A DNA stretch of 27,775 nt from NCBI GenBank assembly GCA_011763485.2, contig JAANSK020067798.1, positions 1 through 27,775 of the forward strand, in the 5' to 3' direction. This DNA comes from Isoetes engelmannii (taxonomy: Eukaryota > Streptophyta > Lycopodiopsida > Isoetales > Isoetaceae). Below, piece by piece: positions 18,030-27,775 of the stretch. The notes under the pieces are model-generated. The model saw nothing but the letters and a program-made list of their open reading frames with translations, had not been told where the DNA came from and searched no databases. The stretch's first letter is position 1. Every line of letters begins with the position of its first letter. Both the position numbers and the translations under genes were made by a program.

Positions 18030-19620
18030 ATGGATGTCGATCCCCGTGAGTACGAGAACGTGGTAAGTATTCTAAATCTTTTGGATCTAAATCTTTTGGA
18101 TCTGCAATGAAATCTCTACACAAAATTCATGCAACCTATGCTCCTTTTGGATCTCATTATGAGTATTTCCCTGTTTCTATGTTCCCTTTTGGAAATTCAT
18201 GGCCTTCCAGCCGTAGTTCCTGAGGTAAAGACTTTAGGGTTTCTCTCAAATGTCTTAGGATGCTCTTAATATTATGTATTCCTTCCAGTCCCTGTCCTTC
18301 GTGTTTCATAACTCTGTTCTGAATGATGGCTTTGCAGAAAATTGATGACAATGATGTCAGGAAGATTGTTCTGGGTTACTTAATACACAACTGTTTTAAA
18401 GAAACTGCGGAGACGTTTATTGCCTCAACAGGAATGAACTGTCCCATGGACTTTGCAGATGATATTGACAAGAGAAAGTGTAAGGCTGCATGGCTTAAAA
18501 GCTACATTATGATGTTTATTTTCTTTTATAAAATGGGCTTGCCGTGTTGGGAAATACTTGCAGCTCTGTATAATTGTGTCATGGAAGGCGACACCCTAAA
18601 GGCCATTGAGCTCACCAAGCAGCTTTCTTCAGAATTGCTATCGTCTAATAGAGATCTGTTATTTGATCTTTTGACCATCCACTACATCGAACTAATTCGG
18701 GCAAGAAATAGGTCAATATGGTATATATGTCCTGCCTTCATATAGTCTATTGATGTTCGGTTGACTGATATGTTGTGTTTGCTGATGCAGTAAGGGTGCA
18801 CTTGAATTTGCACAGAGTGAGCTAACACAATTTGGCAATGAACCAAGATATCTTGAGAAAATGCAGGTAGACATTTGGATTCAAACAGCTGTCTTGGGCA
18901 GATGTGGAATAGTTTGCTGTTTACAGAGCATCCTTCATAACAATTTAACATTGAATTGTGTTTATTAGGATTGCTTGGCGCTGCTGGCATATCCAGAGCC
19001 GGAAGCATCGCCCATGTTTCATTTGCTCAACAGTGAATATCGACAAAATGTAGCTGATGCTCTAAATCTTGCCGTCTTAGGTCTCAGTTTGCATTCACTT
19101 GCTTCACTTCTCTTGGTTGCATTATGTGTGGACTGCCTTATAAAATATGAATGCTGTTTTTAACAGCTCATGCAAATCTTCCAAGCTATACATCAATTGA
19201 AAGACTATTACAACATGTCGAGACCATTAGCCATCGACTTCAGGAATTGAACAAGGTTTGCCCTTTTTAATGCCCGTACTGATGTATAATCAGAAATGTC
19301 TGGGCTGTTCCTATTGGCGTCCTATTCTGTTGAATGATGACCTGGAACGTAATATATGTTATTGTAAATTTTGTTTAGCTTCCAATTTTTTTTTTGATAA
19401 CATGGAAATGAATTGAGAGGCAAAATTATTAGAGGGTTTTTGTTGTTTTTATGTGAAGAATCGGTCAAAACTAGCTTCAATGTGTACTATTATTACCATA
19501 TGTATTCTTTTATGATAAACTAGTAGTCTCATCAAATTCTGATCTGTTGGGTTGTTGGTGCAGCGAGGAGCTCCTGCCGCTACTGTGAAATCATTTCTTA
19601 AAACATTTTTGAAGAGCTAG
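18030..19620 (+). CDS. LisH-CTLH-CRA domain protein (RanBPM/GID8-type)
   Basis: Seven exons with GT-AG introns and consistent phases: 18030-18062, 18338-18479, 18564-18711, 18791-18866, 18969-19080, 19167-19255, 19564-19620 (657 nt, 218 residues, TAG stop). The protein starts MDVDPREYENVKIDDNDV. A LisH motif spans about 15-47 (IVLGYLIHNCFKETAETF), CTLH about 55-110 (LYNCVMEGDTLKAIELTKQL) and CRA about 108-205 (ALEFAQSEL, LLAYPEPEASPMFHLLNSEY, ANLPSYTSIERLLQ). Length and the MDVDPR start fit a small plant group of LisH/RanBPM-domain proteins of about 210-220 residues. Relatives are scaffold subunits of the GID/CTLH ubiquitin ligase; LisH dimerises and CTLH-CRA binds partner subunits. Nothing is broken, so it is probably functional. 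Donors at 18712 (GTCAAT) and 19081 (GTCTCA) are weak, but they are forced by frame and homology. The first exon is only 33 coding bases. Confidence 0.9.
18071..18100 (+). repeat. 15-bp perfect tandem repeat in intron 1 of the LisH gene
   Basis: TCTAAATCTTTTGGA occurs twice back to back just after the first donor site (GTAAGT at 18063). Confidence 0.85.
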
Positions 19621-21289
19621 CAACATGAAATGTTTGTTTGATTGTCAAGAATATTTACATCATGTTCTTCCATTGGAAAAGAGAATTGATATACCAGGTA
19701 TTCGTTTCTACATGTAAGCCATGATGTCACATTGGACAGATGGTCTCACCAGATGTAAATATGTTTTGCTGGCAGAATATGTTGTCCAAGCAATCTTTGT
19801 ACATCTTTTTTCAATGATGAATACAAGGAGTACAGTTTTTCCAATCAGTTTAGGGGCTGTAAATACAGACAGAGTTGGTACTTGAACTTATTTACCTTGT
19901 ATTGTTAACGTCAACCTTTGGGTGTAATTTTATTAATTACGCGAGGAGATTGATTATAGAATGCTGCAATATACCTCGTTTGGACAACAGTGAGAATGAT
20001 TTGCCCTGAGAGATTTAGCATTGATGCTAAACCATAGTGCTAGTGGAACCTGGTCCAGGAATAACTTATGTATTGTGTAGGAACTAGCTTGATAAGAAAA
20101 AGATTTTAATGATGAAATAAATAATTGAGTGGTATATTTAAATTTTATATTTGCTCCTTGTATTATGGGAGAACCTATGTTTTATTAAATCTGGGCCCTT
20201 GGATGCAAGGACATTCCATGGGATATGCCAAGGCATGGGACCCTAGTCCCTCATCAAATCGTTTGACCCTGTCAAATGCTTACATGGCTCTATCAAGGCC
20301 ACCTTATGAATGAAACAAATACAATGTTGACTTCCAAAACACAATTACGCTTCCTTCTACAATCGTGGCTTCCTGCTGAAGCTTTGCACCTTCCACCCAA
20401 ACTTGCATGCATATAAGAAGATGCAGCATATAATCAGGCCAGACCTTTGATGGTTGTTGCTAGTTCTTTCATTGTGCCCCCTGAAGTTCCTTCATTGCGC
20501 CTTTGATGATTGTCACTAGAAGTTTTTTCATTGCGCAATCGATGAATCCTTATCTGTATGCTTCATAATGGGGACCCAAACAGACTACATAAGATACACT
20601 ATTTCCAATGTGGGACCATTTAAATTCTTTATAAGAATTTACCATCTTAAAATCCTCAAATGGCAAAGTATGATGGCCCCTCCTCGAGAAGTATGTGGGA
20701 CATTGGCAATGGTGGAAATGGTGTATCATCTTCACAGCAAGAGAGATAAATAAAATTGCCAACGGGATGAGGATGTTAACCAGTTTGCCATGATCTTTGA
20801 TTCCACTCCGATAGTGTTTCCATTGGCAACTATTTGAGCTTTCAATTATTAGTCTCAAACAGTTGCCATATTTGAGGCTCCAGTTATTAGCTTCTGAAGT
20901 CCCTAATGTTTCACATGTTATTGCTTTGCTTAATATTGCATTTTCTTCGGACTTTTCTCTTCTTTCAACTTAAGCAAGTCAAGGGGTTCATATTATACTA
21001 GCCATACAAGGCTTTATTTTTTTAGTGTACTTGTAAGGATATGTGGATGCGAAGAGGGATATCAACGTGGGTTTCTACACGGTTGGATATATTGCCTAGT
21101 ACATTTGGTACAAGTATTCATATGGGGGTGGGGGTGGTATATTTGCCACGGACAAAACTACTTGTACAAGTATGGCATGGGTGCAAAAATCGATGATATG
21201 AGACCCTATGGGAGGGGGATTTTAACCATAAAAAGTGTATACAAGGGGGTTTATTTTGGCCTGCACGCACAAGACATATACTTTACCTA
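19621..21289. other. Intergenic region, no gene recognised
   Basis: Presumed 3' UTR of the LisH gene at the start, then AT-rich sequence. A TTCATTG-T/C-GC word is repeated three times between 20469 and 20536. Open frames here are short and show no domain. The segment at about 20570-20760 has the feel of a dispersed repeat (TGTGGGAC twice), but I cannot define its ends. Confidence 0.45.
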
Positions 21290-21373
21290 CATCCCCTGAG
21301 AAGGAAGTATTTATACCAGACAAGCTCATTCCATCCCCTGAGAAGGAAGTATTTATACCAGACAAGCTCATTC
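21290..21373 (+). repeat. Perfect 42-bp tandem duplication
   Basis: Two identical 42-bp units (21290-21331 and 21332-21373). 42 is a multiple of three, but no convincing coding region surrounds it. Confidence 0.95.
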
Positions 21374-21536
21374 GCAGCTTACGCAATATTGTTTTCTATT
21401 GGGTTCCATTTAAAAGCTTAGATGGATAGTTCAAATGCCCCATTCCTGTTTATTATATTTAATTTTAGTTACAATCTTTTGATCTTTTGTTCTCTTTGGG
21501 TTTAAGTGGACGCTACAAAATAACTCCTCCTCCTAC

Positions 21537-21598
<62 letters not shown>
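21537..21598 (+). repeat. (CTAT)n microsatellite
   Basis: About 15.5 perfect tetranucleotide units. A likely length polymorphism between individuals. Confidence 0.98.
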
Positions 21599-21639
21599 GA
21601 ATCAAGAATGATCAAAAGAGGCCCTTCATGCAGATTTAA

Positions 21640-21737
21640 GGAAGCTTGTGCAGGCCTTCGCTAAATATCTGTTTTTCTGTAGTCTTAGGAAGGCCTATGT
21701 AGGCCTTGGCCAAATATCTGTTTTTTCTGCATTCTTA
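21640..21737 (+). repeat. Diverged ~49-bp tandem duplication
   Basis: The segment 21640-21687 and the following 21688-21737 share GGAAG, TAGGCCTT/CAGGCCTT, AAATATCTGTTTTT and a final TCTTA, with scattered differences. Confidence 0.75.
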
Positions 21738-22826
21738 AACAGATGCTATTCTTAAGGAGATGCATGTCATCAGCCAATTTGTGCAGGGGATATGCAGTTT
21801 AAAGCAAAGACAACCACTTTTTTGTGCTTTTTACAGCTAGAAATATGTAGCTTAATTTGTTGCTGAAGCTTTGGCCTTAACGAGGTTAACTCCCTGGTAA
21901 GAAATTCTAGAATGAGTAAAAATTTAGAATGCAAGCAAGGAAACATTCTGGGAAAGAATACATGACACGTGGCAACATCTCATGCGCAGGTAAGACATAA
22001 TTAACCCTAATCAAAAGAGGCAAGAACCTACTGGGCAGAGAATAAACTTCTCGGTCCATGATTTAAGGAGGCCAACCGTCCCTTCTCACATATCATGCAA
22101 AGATAACCCCCTGGCCTCCCTACCTCGAGGGTTATTTGCCATAATCTGCTCAAGGGAAGTCCTTACCTATTAATGCCACTGGTGTGTGAACAAGATTTTA
22201 TTACTTGTGTATGTATTTCTTGTGTGGTTGAAGGATCATGATAGAAAGAAAGGAAGAAGTAATTTTGAGGAGCAGAGAATTTCATGAACAAATTTTCTGG
22301 CGATCACGAGTGGCAAAGCCACGAGTGACGCCAAAAAATTTCGAGCCAAATTCTCTTGCTCTTGAAAAATCTTCAACAAAATTTTAGGGAGCTTGAAATT
22401 TGACATTCCCAACGTGTCTTTCTCAGTTTTTCAGCCTTAGCATCACACAACGAAAATCGAGAGAAGGTTTTGGCAGGGTTCGAAATTGGGGGGGTTCGAC
22501 CCTTAAAAATTCGGTTAAAATTGAAAAAATCCGATTTAGATGTGTAGGCACATGCAGAAAATCTGGTAAAAAAAGGCGGGTTTAAATGTAAAATCCGATA
22601 AAGTTGTATAGGATTGATATAAAATCGGGTTGAGACTAAATTTTGCAGGTAAACTTCTTGGCTAGCCTAATTTCTAATTTCAGAGCCCTTGGTTTTGGAT
22701 TCTAAAAACAGGCTGATCTGGTCCCAAATTTCACGGTCCCTAGAATTTCGGATACACGTGACTGTGATACTAAGTAAACGTAACGGTAACTTTCTTCAGC
22801 TGAAGCCCGCCTTTTTCCCTTCAGCT
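21738..22826. other. Upstream region of the CDCA7-like gene
   Basis: About 1.1 kb without a gene. A short imperfect hairpin (GAGTGGC, AAA, GCCACGAGTG) lies near 22308-22328, between GGCGATCAC and TGACGCC. The part immediately before the ATG at 22827 is pyrimidine-rich and probably 5' UTR. No promoter element is diagnostic. Confidence 0.4.
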
Positions 22827-24590
22827 ATGGTGAGCACGAGATCGCGAACTCTGTGTCAGGCACAGATTAAACAGGAAAACATATCAACTAGTCCACCACC
22901 AAAGCCTTCCGTTACAAAAGCAGAGCCAGAATCTCCACCACCTCTTTGTCATTCCGGCGATCTTTCATTTTCCAAAACTCTTAGCCCTTATGAGGCGCTT
23001 CGACTGGCCCGCATTGCCGAAAACCAGGTATTATTTTGCAGATGAAAAGCTGTTTGCAAACTATAAACAGGGTATTGAGCTTTAAACTGTGGGCAAAAAA
23101 AAATGTAGGCTCAACTGGAAGCTCTTGGCGTCAAAGAGCAGGCCGGCCTTTTGTCGCATTTCAAGGTCAAGAAAGCTTACGTAAAGCGTGCTCTAGACTA
23201 CTCAAACATAAGGCGCTCAGACCGCCTTAAAAACTGCAAACCACCAGGTAATCGAGGGTTTAGGGTTTAGAGTACGTTGATAGAATTTCTCAGTTTTTGA
23301 TATGGTTTCTCTGTTAATTACATTATAGAGCCAAAGCCAGGTCTTTTCAATGTGCTGGTGAAGAAAACTTATTCTAGAAGTATTGGCTCTCTTTACACAA
23401 GAAAGCAACGTTTTGATCAGCAAAAAGGAGAGATTAGACCAGCAAATGCGCCTTTGCCTGCTGGTTATCCTAGTTTGGCACTGTCTCCTGCTCTTATGTC
23501 CCAGAGATGCAACAGCAAAGGAAGAGGGTCTATTTATGATTCCATTGTTGGGATTTGCTGCCACTTTTGTAGGTAAACATTCTGCTCATATCTTGTGTAA
23601 TGTTAGTCTCATTGTCCAAGTGTAAACTTGTAAACGGTTTCGTTCGTATGAAGTTTATCAGTTGGCAGGTAAACGGTCCAAAGAAGTTGTTATGAAGGAT
23701 TCTAAGCCTTTATATGGATACACTTATGTCATTTGTCTAAGCCATTTGGATGGACACTTTTTTTTCTTACTGATGCTTAATCGCAAAAGCCCACCACTGT
23801 AATAACTTTACTTGAGACAGACCTGTATTTACTTGGCAGTACAGATCATGACTAACATTGTGAAATATCTGCAGACAGAAGAAGCTCTGTGGGGAAGAAG
23901 ATTGTGAACGTTGTGGCTATAGTGACGTGACAAAACCTTGTTTAGGTAAGATTCATTATAAATATCAGCTGTTCTGTATGACAAAGAATTTTTTGTCGTA
24001 ATCTCAAAGTGACCTATTTACTGAACAGGCAAAACAGATTGTTCAAAGTGTCATTCACCGACAGGAGTATTTTGTCGCGCATGCCTTAGAGTCCGCTATG
24101 GTGAAGGTAGCTTTGTTTTCTGTCATTTGTCACTCAGATATTGGAAGTCAAAAGAATATATTAACTCAACATTTTTCTGATAGATATTGAGGAAGTGAGG
24201 AGAAATCCTAATTGGATATGCCCCCACTGTTCAGAGTTAGAAGGCAAGGATCCATATTGGATCTGCAACAGGTATGACTAACATGGTTGGCAGCATAATG
24301 TAACACAAATTTGTTGTATATTCCTTGCATTGATCGTCATTATTGAGTAACGGCTTTCTCTTTAAATATTATGAAGCTCAATTTGCTTGGCCCGGCAAAA
24401 GCTAGCACCAACAGGAATTGCTATATTTGAAGGTACACACAAATACCCTACAAATCTTTCTGATAATGTTCTTGCTGACTCTAACATTTGGTATATAATG
24501 TTTTTTGAAGCACGAGCAAAGGGATACAAATCTGTAGCTCACTACTTAAAAGACGAGCTAAAAAAACGAGGATTCAGACCTTCCAAATAG
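22827..24590 (+). CDS. CDCA7-like protein with zf-4CXXC_R1 zinc finger
   Basis: Eight exons with GT-AG introns and consistent phases: 22827-23027, 23109-23247, 23329-23572, 23875-23945, 24029-24106, 24184-24271, 24377-24432, 24511-24590 (957 nt, 318 residues, TAG stop). The N-terminus (1-60) is Pro/Ser/Lys-rich; SPYEALRLARIAENQAQLEA (56-75) matches the helix found in CDCA7-type proteins; a basic linker follows (100-180). The Cys-rich domain covers about 190-293 (CCHFCRQKKLC, CERC, CSKC, FCRACLRVRYGED, NPNWICPHC, CNSSIC, APTG), and the end reads ARAKGYKSVAHYLKDEL. Animal CDCA7 recruits the HELLS remodeller for DNA-methylation maintenance; plant relatives act with DDM1. A nuclear chromatin role is inferred from the family. 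The last knuckle is unusual: after CPHC there is a ten-residue acidic/aromatic spacer and then CNSSIC in place of the common compact CNCxxC. The gene shows no disruption. Confidence 0.88.
24433..24510 (+). other. 78-nt stop-free, in-frame final intron of the CDCA7-like gene
   Basis: The donor GTACAC follows GAA-G, and the acceptor TTTTGAAG precedes CACGAGC, with a good branch-like TGACTCTAAC upstream. Splicing joins IAIFE directly to ARAKGYKSVAHYL, which matches the spacing in the family. The intron is exactly 26 codons and has no stop in frame, so an unspliced transcript would still give a full-length protein with a 26-residue insert. Confidence 0.7.
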
Positions 24591-25229
24591 TGAAATTTAA
24601 CTTGTTGAGAAGGTCTCATCGAACTTGCACGCCAGTGTTTTATCAATCAGCAGGGAAACAAGCATTCATGTATATTATGCTAAAATGTGCCTGTTGGCGT
24701 ACCTGATGTACAGCTGTTCTGCAATTTTGATTGCCGTGCTGTTTCAACTTCTGGCTAAACACCTCTGACACTATGATCATGCAGCATATGCGCTAAATAT
24801 GTATTTTAAGTATGTAGCATACCTAATGGAGATGCGGATGAAACATTGAGACTTTTGTTCTTAAGCATCAGAAAAAATGACAATGAACGAGAAATGTAAT
24901 GCCTATTATACTAGTTTTATTAAAGAAGGGACAAACTATGGGAGAAAGGGCTGTGAATGTTGTCTCTTATCAGAAGTGAAGCCAACATCTCCACAAGTCA
25001 AGTTGTAAAGCGAAGTAGAGTACATAGAACCATCTTCTGAGAGAATGGATCTGCATTATCGAGTGAAATCAGAACGATTGCGATGCAAGAAATCAGAGGA
25101 TCAAGTATTTGGATGAGCCTTGATACCAATAACACAAGGGGCAAGGATGCTTGGTATCAATTGGAGAAAACATACAAAAATGAAAGCATTTCTCTATGTG
25201 GATGCCAACATGCTTACTACAAAAACTCA
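24591..25229. other. Downstream of the CDCA7-like gene, no clear gene
   Basis: Presumed 3' UTR and spacer. One frame at about 24977-25110 reads VEYIEPSSERMDLHYRVKSE between stops and looks mildly coding, perhaps belonging with the exon-like patch that follows. Confidence 0.35.
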
Positions 25230-25363
25230 AGGGGCGTGTCAGTCTTGGAGAATACTTTGGGTTGATCAAGAAAGCTGCCAGGCAGAGCGAAAAGCTTTGG
25301 GCAGACTTAGCAGTAGATCTTAGTGGGAAAACAAAACTAAAAAGGGATAAAGGAAGGAAGGAA
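25230..25363 (+). pseudogene. Exon-like patch ending at a strong splice donor
   Basis: One frame reads GRVSLGEYFGLIKKAARQSE, then KLWADLAVDLSG and a Lys/Arg-rich end, and meets GTAAGT at 25364, a consensus donor. A CAAG acceptor-like sequence precedes it. Composition is protein-like, but I do not recognise it, and neighbouring frames carry stops. It may be an isolated or decayed exon. Confidence 0.3.
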
Positions 25364-25570
25364 GTAAGTATATTTTAACGTCCACGGAGGCCAGAGGCCT
25401 ATGAGACGGTACATAGCGTCACAATAGATATAATACCCTTAGCATTACGAGCAAAATGGCTAAATTTTAGGCTTTTAGAGAAAACCTTAACATGGAGGAA
25501 CCATTTTTGAAAAAAAAAAGTTAGCCACATTTCTTTCCAATGGATCCATTATCATTTTAGCCAAGCATTT

Positions 25571-25990
25571 GAAAGTATGATGAGAAATATGTGAAAAGTT
25601 TAGCCGAACACACGAAATCGAAGATTCCAAAATTTGTAGACTTTAGCCAAGCCTTAGGAAATTTTAAGCCTAGGATTAACCTAGAACGAACAAACTAGGT
25701 TTACCATTTAAAAGACATACCACTTTTAAAGTTTACTCTGCTTGAAAACATAATCTAGATATGGAAAAATTGTTCAGCTAATATCTGTATTGTTATTGTC
25801 CTAAGAAATAGTCAAATGTTCGAAAGTATGATAAGAAGAATGTGAAATGTTTAGCCAAATACAAGAAATTAGAAATTTGAAAATTTGCAAGCTTTAGTCA
25901 AGCCTTACAAAGTTATAGGCCTAGGATTAACCTAGATTAGCCAAACCAGTTTTACCATCTAAAAGACATGACCACCTTAAAGTTTACTCG
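25571..25990 (+). repeat. Diverged direct repeat, ~170 bp, period 251 bp
   Basis: 25571-25739 and 25822-25990 share GAAAGTATGAT-G/A-AGAA, TTTAGCC, CCTAGGATTAACCTAGA, AAAAGACAT and AAAGTTTACTC at a constant offset of 251 bp, with many substitutions (roughly one in five by eye). No coding potential. It looks like an old tandem duplication. Confidence 0.8.
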
Positions 25991-26232
25991 GCTCAAGAGA
26001 AAAAACACAAACCTACTACAATTGGAAACCTTGGCCATTTAGAAAACCTGGATTCAAAGAAAATTAAATGATGGGAAAATAGAAGAGCCTAGCTTGTGCA
26101 AACAAAGCAAAGAAGAAAACATTAAGCAACAGTTAGAATAGTGAAAATTTTATCGCTAAGGCCTTCCATGCTATCCTTGAAAATGATCGATGTCATATTT
26201 GGTTATGGTGCTCTTGTGGGATTAAGGAAATT

Positions 26233-26508
26233 TTGATGCATAACAAAAGAAGCACAAGCGATTTGAGCCACTCATCATATGACAAAGTTTTTCTAAATTG
26301 TAGGACTCTATTTTTACAGCAGGACTTTCAATGTCTCGACCACAACTTGCCCCTTAAGTCATCCTTTAGGTTTACGGAGAGAAAGTTTGGCGTGGACACA
26401 AGTGGTTGCTTGTACACAGAAATGTTTCTCTATCGGGATTCCGATCTAGAAAATTGGCCGTGCGTCTCTGACATGCGGAGGGCAAGGTTTAGGCTGGAAC
26501 CCCAATAG
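26233..26508 (+). CDS. Unidentified 91-residue reading frame
   Basis: ATG-initiated frame with FRFTERKFGVDTSGCLYTEM in the middle, ending at TAG 26506-26508. Its 3' part overlaps the inverted repeat at 26421-26517. I see no domain, signal peptide or membrane segment, and a chance frame within a small inverted-repeat element is as likely as a gene. Confidence 0.2.
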   Translation: MMHNKRSTSDLSHSSYDKVFLNCRTLFLQQDFQCLDHNLPLKSSFRFTERKFGVDTSGCLYTEMFLYRDSDLENWPCVSDMRRARFRLEPQ

Positions 26509-26517
26509 AGAAACATT
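26421..26517. repeat. 22-bp inverted repeat with a 53-bp loop
   Basis: AATGTTTCTCTAT followed by CGGGATTCC at 26421-26442 pairs with its near reverse complement at 26496-26517 (three mismatches, the outer 13 bp perfect). It could form a hairpin or be the termini of a tiny foldback element. No clear target-site duplication is visible. Confidence 0.7.
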
Positions 26518-26810
26518 GAAATTTTAGTTCCAAGTTTTCTGCTGACGTGTCATTTCATTCTCTTCTACTGCACCATATGTTCTCCCAAGTGCTGCGCGAA
26601 TTGTTTCTTGATTATATTGGACAATTTTTTTTTCCTGCAGCGCCTTCTTTCAACGACGGTGTATCATCATTTTTGTGGTTTTGGCACTAACATACCTGAG
26701 CATGTGAACTGGATGATCAGGGTTTAAGGATATTAAGTCATGCTACAGACCGTGGCCTAGTAATAGCCTTCAAGCTCCATTTGATTAAAGTCGGTCGCAT
26801 GCATATTCCC

Positions 26811-26835
26811 TTTTTTTTTTTTTTTTTTTTTTTTT
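26811..26835 (+). repeat. Poly-T run (T25)
   Basis: Uninterrupted run of 25 T. It could be the poly-A tail of a minus-strand retroposed sequence or simple homopolymer expansion. I see no recognisable retroposed gene beside it. Confidence 0.95.
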
Positions 26836-27128
26836 ATAGGAACTGAGCATATCCCACTTTTTTGCAACACTCATAAATTTTTAACTGAAATTACATGTGA
26901 GGCCTTTGAAATACATTTATTGCCTTGGAAGTCCCATTAATTTATGTTCGAAAAAAAATAGTTGAAGGGAGATCTTGTAGTGGGATTTTCCTCTTTAGCG
27001 AGGCGAGTTGGCAAGAACCACAGAATAAAGTACTATAAATTGCATTTTTTTAGAGAACAAAGTGCTATTGCACACGTAATTTTTATTCAAATCACAAAAC
27101 CTTTTGTTCAATAAATGAATCATTTTAT

Positions 27129-27151
27129 TAAATAAATAAATAAATAAATAA
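27129..27151 (+). repeat. (AAAT)n microsatellite
   Basis: About 5-6 units of AAAT/TAAA. Confidence 0.9.
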
Positions 27152-27156
27152 GGACA

Positions 27157-27616
27157 TTGTATTTCGCAATGACCATGGTGGCCGGGCTGTCACTACTGTT
27201 ACCTCGGGATCAAACATGGAATAATGCAGCGGATCAACACCCGGATCACCCTCCGACTACTTTCAAGCCCTTTGAGAAACTTGGAGGCGATGGAAAGCTT
27301 CACGTGGAGGTGCTTCCTGGGCGATCAATTGTCCCGCCCACCAGACCTCCCCTCCCTCTTCACGCATCCTCTCTTCAATTGTCGGGTCAAAAATGCTTCT
27401 TCACCAACCTCCACGTATTGCATGCAATATTTGCAAGATCTTATGTGGCTCGTTAAGTCAGGATATCTTCTTCCTCTCTTTCGGCTCTTCTACCGTTTCA
27501 TAGTGCCGCGCACCCTGACAAGCTTCTCCCAGAGCCCGGTAGAAGCGTGGCATGCGCTGGATCTATGTGAGGCCCCTTCTCACCTAGAAGATAGGCATTT
27601 CATAAATAACAATTAA
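27157..27616 (+). CDS. Unidentified overlapping reading frames in a GC-richer patch
   Basis: Two overlapping plus-strand frames (27157-27456 and 27224-27616) lie in DNA clearly richer in GC than its surroundings. The first reads MTMVAGLSLLLPRDQTWNNA near its start and KPFEKLGGDGKLHVEVLPGR later. It has a hydrophobic stretch near the N-terminus (AGLSLLL) too short to call a membrane segment. I recognise neither product. The composition suggests a host exon or promoter-proximal CpG-rich DNA whose gene continues outside the window. Confidence 0.25.
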
Positions 27617-27775
27617 GGTGCAATTAGTCAAATGAAATGAAAAGTAGGATATCATTCATGACATTGAACTACATTATACATGCATAGTGCATAGGTCACT
27701 GTGACGTTCCTCTCCTTGGGGTATCTCGGGCTGTGGGGGCGATCTGATGAGATCATATAAATGGGTAGAAGCGAC

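Noticed and set aside
17698-18123. 141-codon minus-strand frame covering the first exon of the LisH gene
   Set aside because: The plus strand here has a well-supported start codon and splice donor; the antisense frame has no domain.
18323-18745. Single-exon reading of the LisH region starting at ATG 18323
   Set aside because: The TTTGCAG before 18338 is a splice acceptor, and the exon model from 18030 gives a protein collinear with the family, whereas the single-exon frame reads through intron sequence.
22689-23045. Longer start for the CDCA7-like gene at 22689
   Set aside because: The ATG at 22827 gives a better N-terminus (MVSTRSRT); the upstream extension is not protein-like and the frame then runs into intron 1.

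Overview
The window is nuclear DNA of a land plant: about two-thirds AT, interrupted by GT-AG introns, littered with retrotransposon and transposase wreckage, and carrying a plant-type pentatricopeptide (PPR) RNA-binding protein. The PPR gene is built almost wholly of 31-residue S-type repeats, an arrangement I associate with seed-free vascular plants (ferns, lycophytes). A fern is my best guess, but the sequence alone does not prove it.

Layout. 1-3892: remains of a Ty3/gypsy LTR retrotransposon. The end of its 5' LTR, a tRNA-Met primer-binding site and the tail of pol (chromodomain-like, frameshifted by a 46-bp duplication) are present; gag, protease, RT, RNase H and most of integrase are gone. 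A second copy of the LTR end lies at 3494-3892. Between them is a tandem array of tRNA-like units of about 150 bp. 4030-7971: two apparently identical 1971-bp units head to tail. 8679-10616: an intronless PPR gene that stops in the E region and lacks a DYW domain. 10914-11493: two unidentified minus-strand reading frames. 11880-14867: a decayed DDE-type transposase-like gene with a DFAENYT motif. 15361-15708: an acidic C-terminal fragment on the minus strand. 18030-19620: a seven-exon gene that I could splice completely into a 218-residue LisH-CTLH-CRA protein of the RanBPM/GID8 type. 21290-21737: short tandem repeats. 22827-24590: an eight-exon gene that splices into a 318-residue protein with a C-terminal zf-4CXXC_R1 (CDCA7-type) zinc finger. 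24591-27775: mostly non-coding, with an old direct repeat, an inverted repeat, poly-T and an unassigned reading frame at the end.

The three well-supported genes (PPR, LisH-CTLH, CDCA7-like) are all on the plus strand, are separated by kilobases of repeat-rich DNA, and look like independent host genes, not a functional cluster. Their likely roles are organelle RNA processing, ubiquitin-ligase scaffold assembly, and chromatin or DNA-methylation maintenance. The points most worth a second look are the tRNA-like array, the exact 1971-bp duplication, the readable RNA code of the PPR array, the stop-free in-frame intron inside the CDCA7-like zinc-finger region, and the transposase-like relic of a poorly described family.
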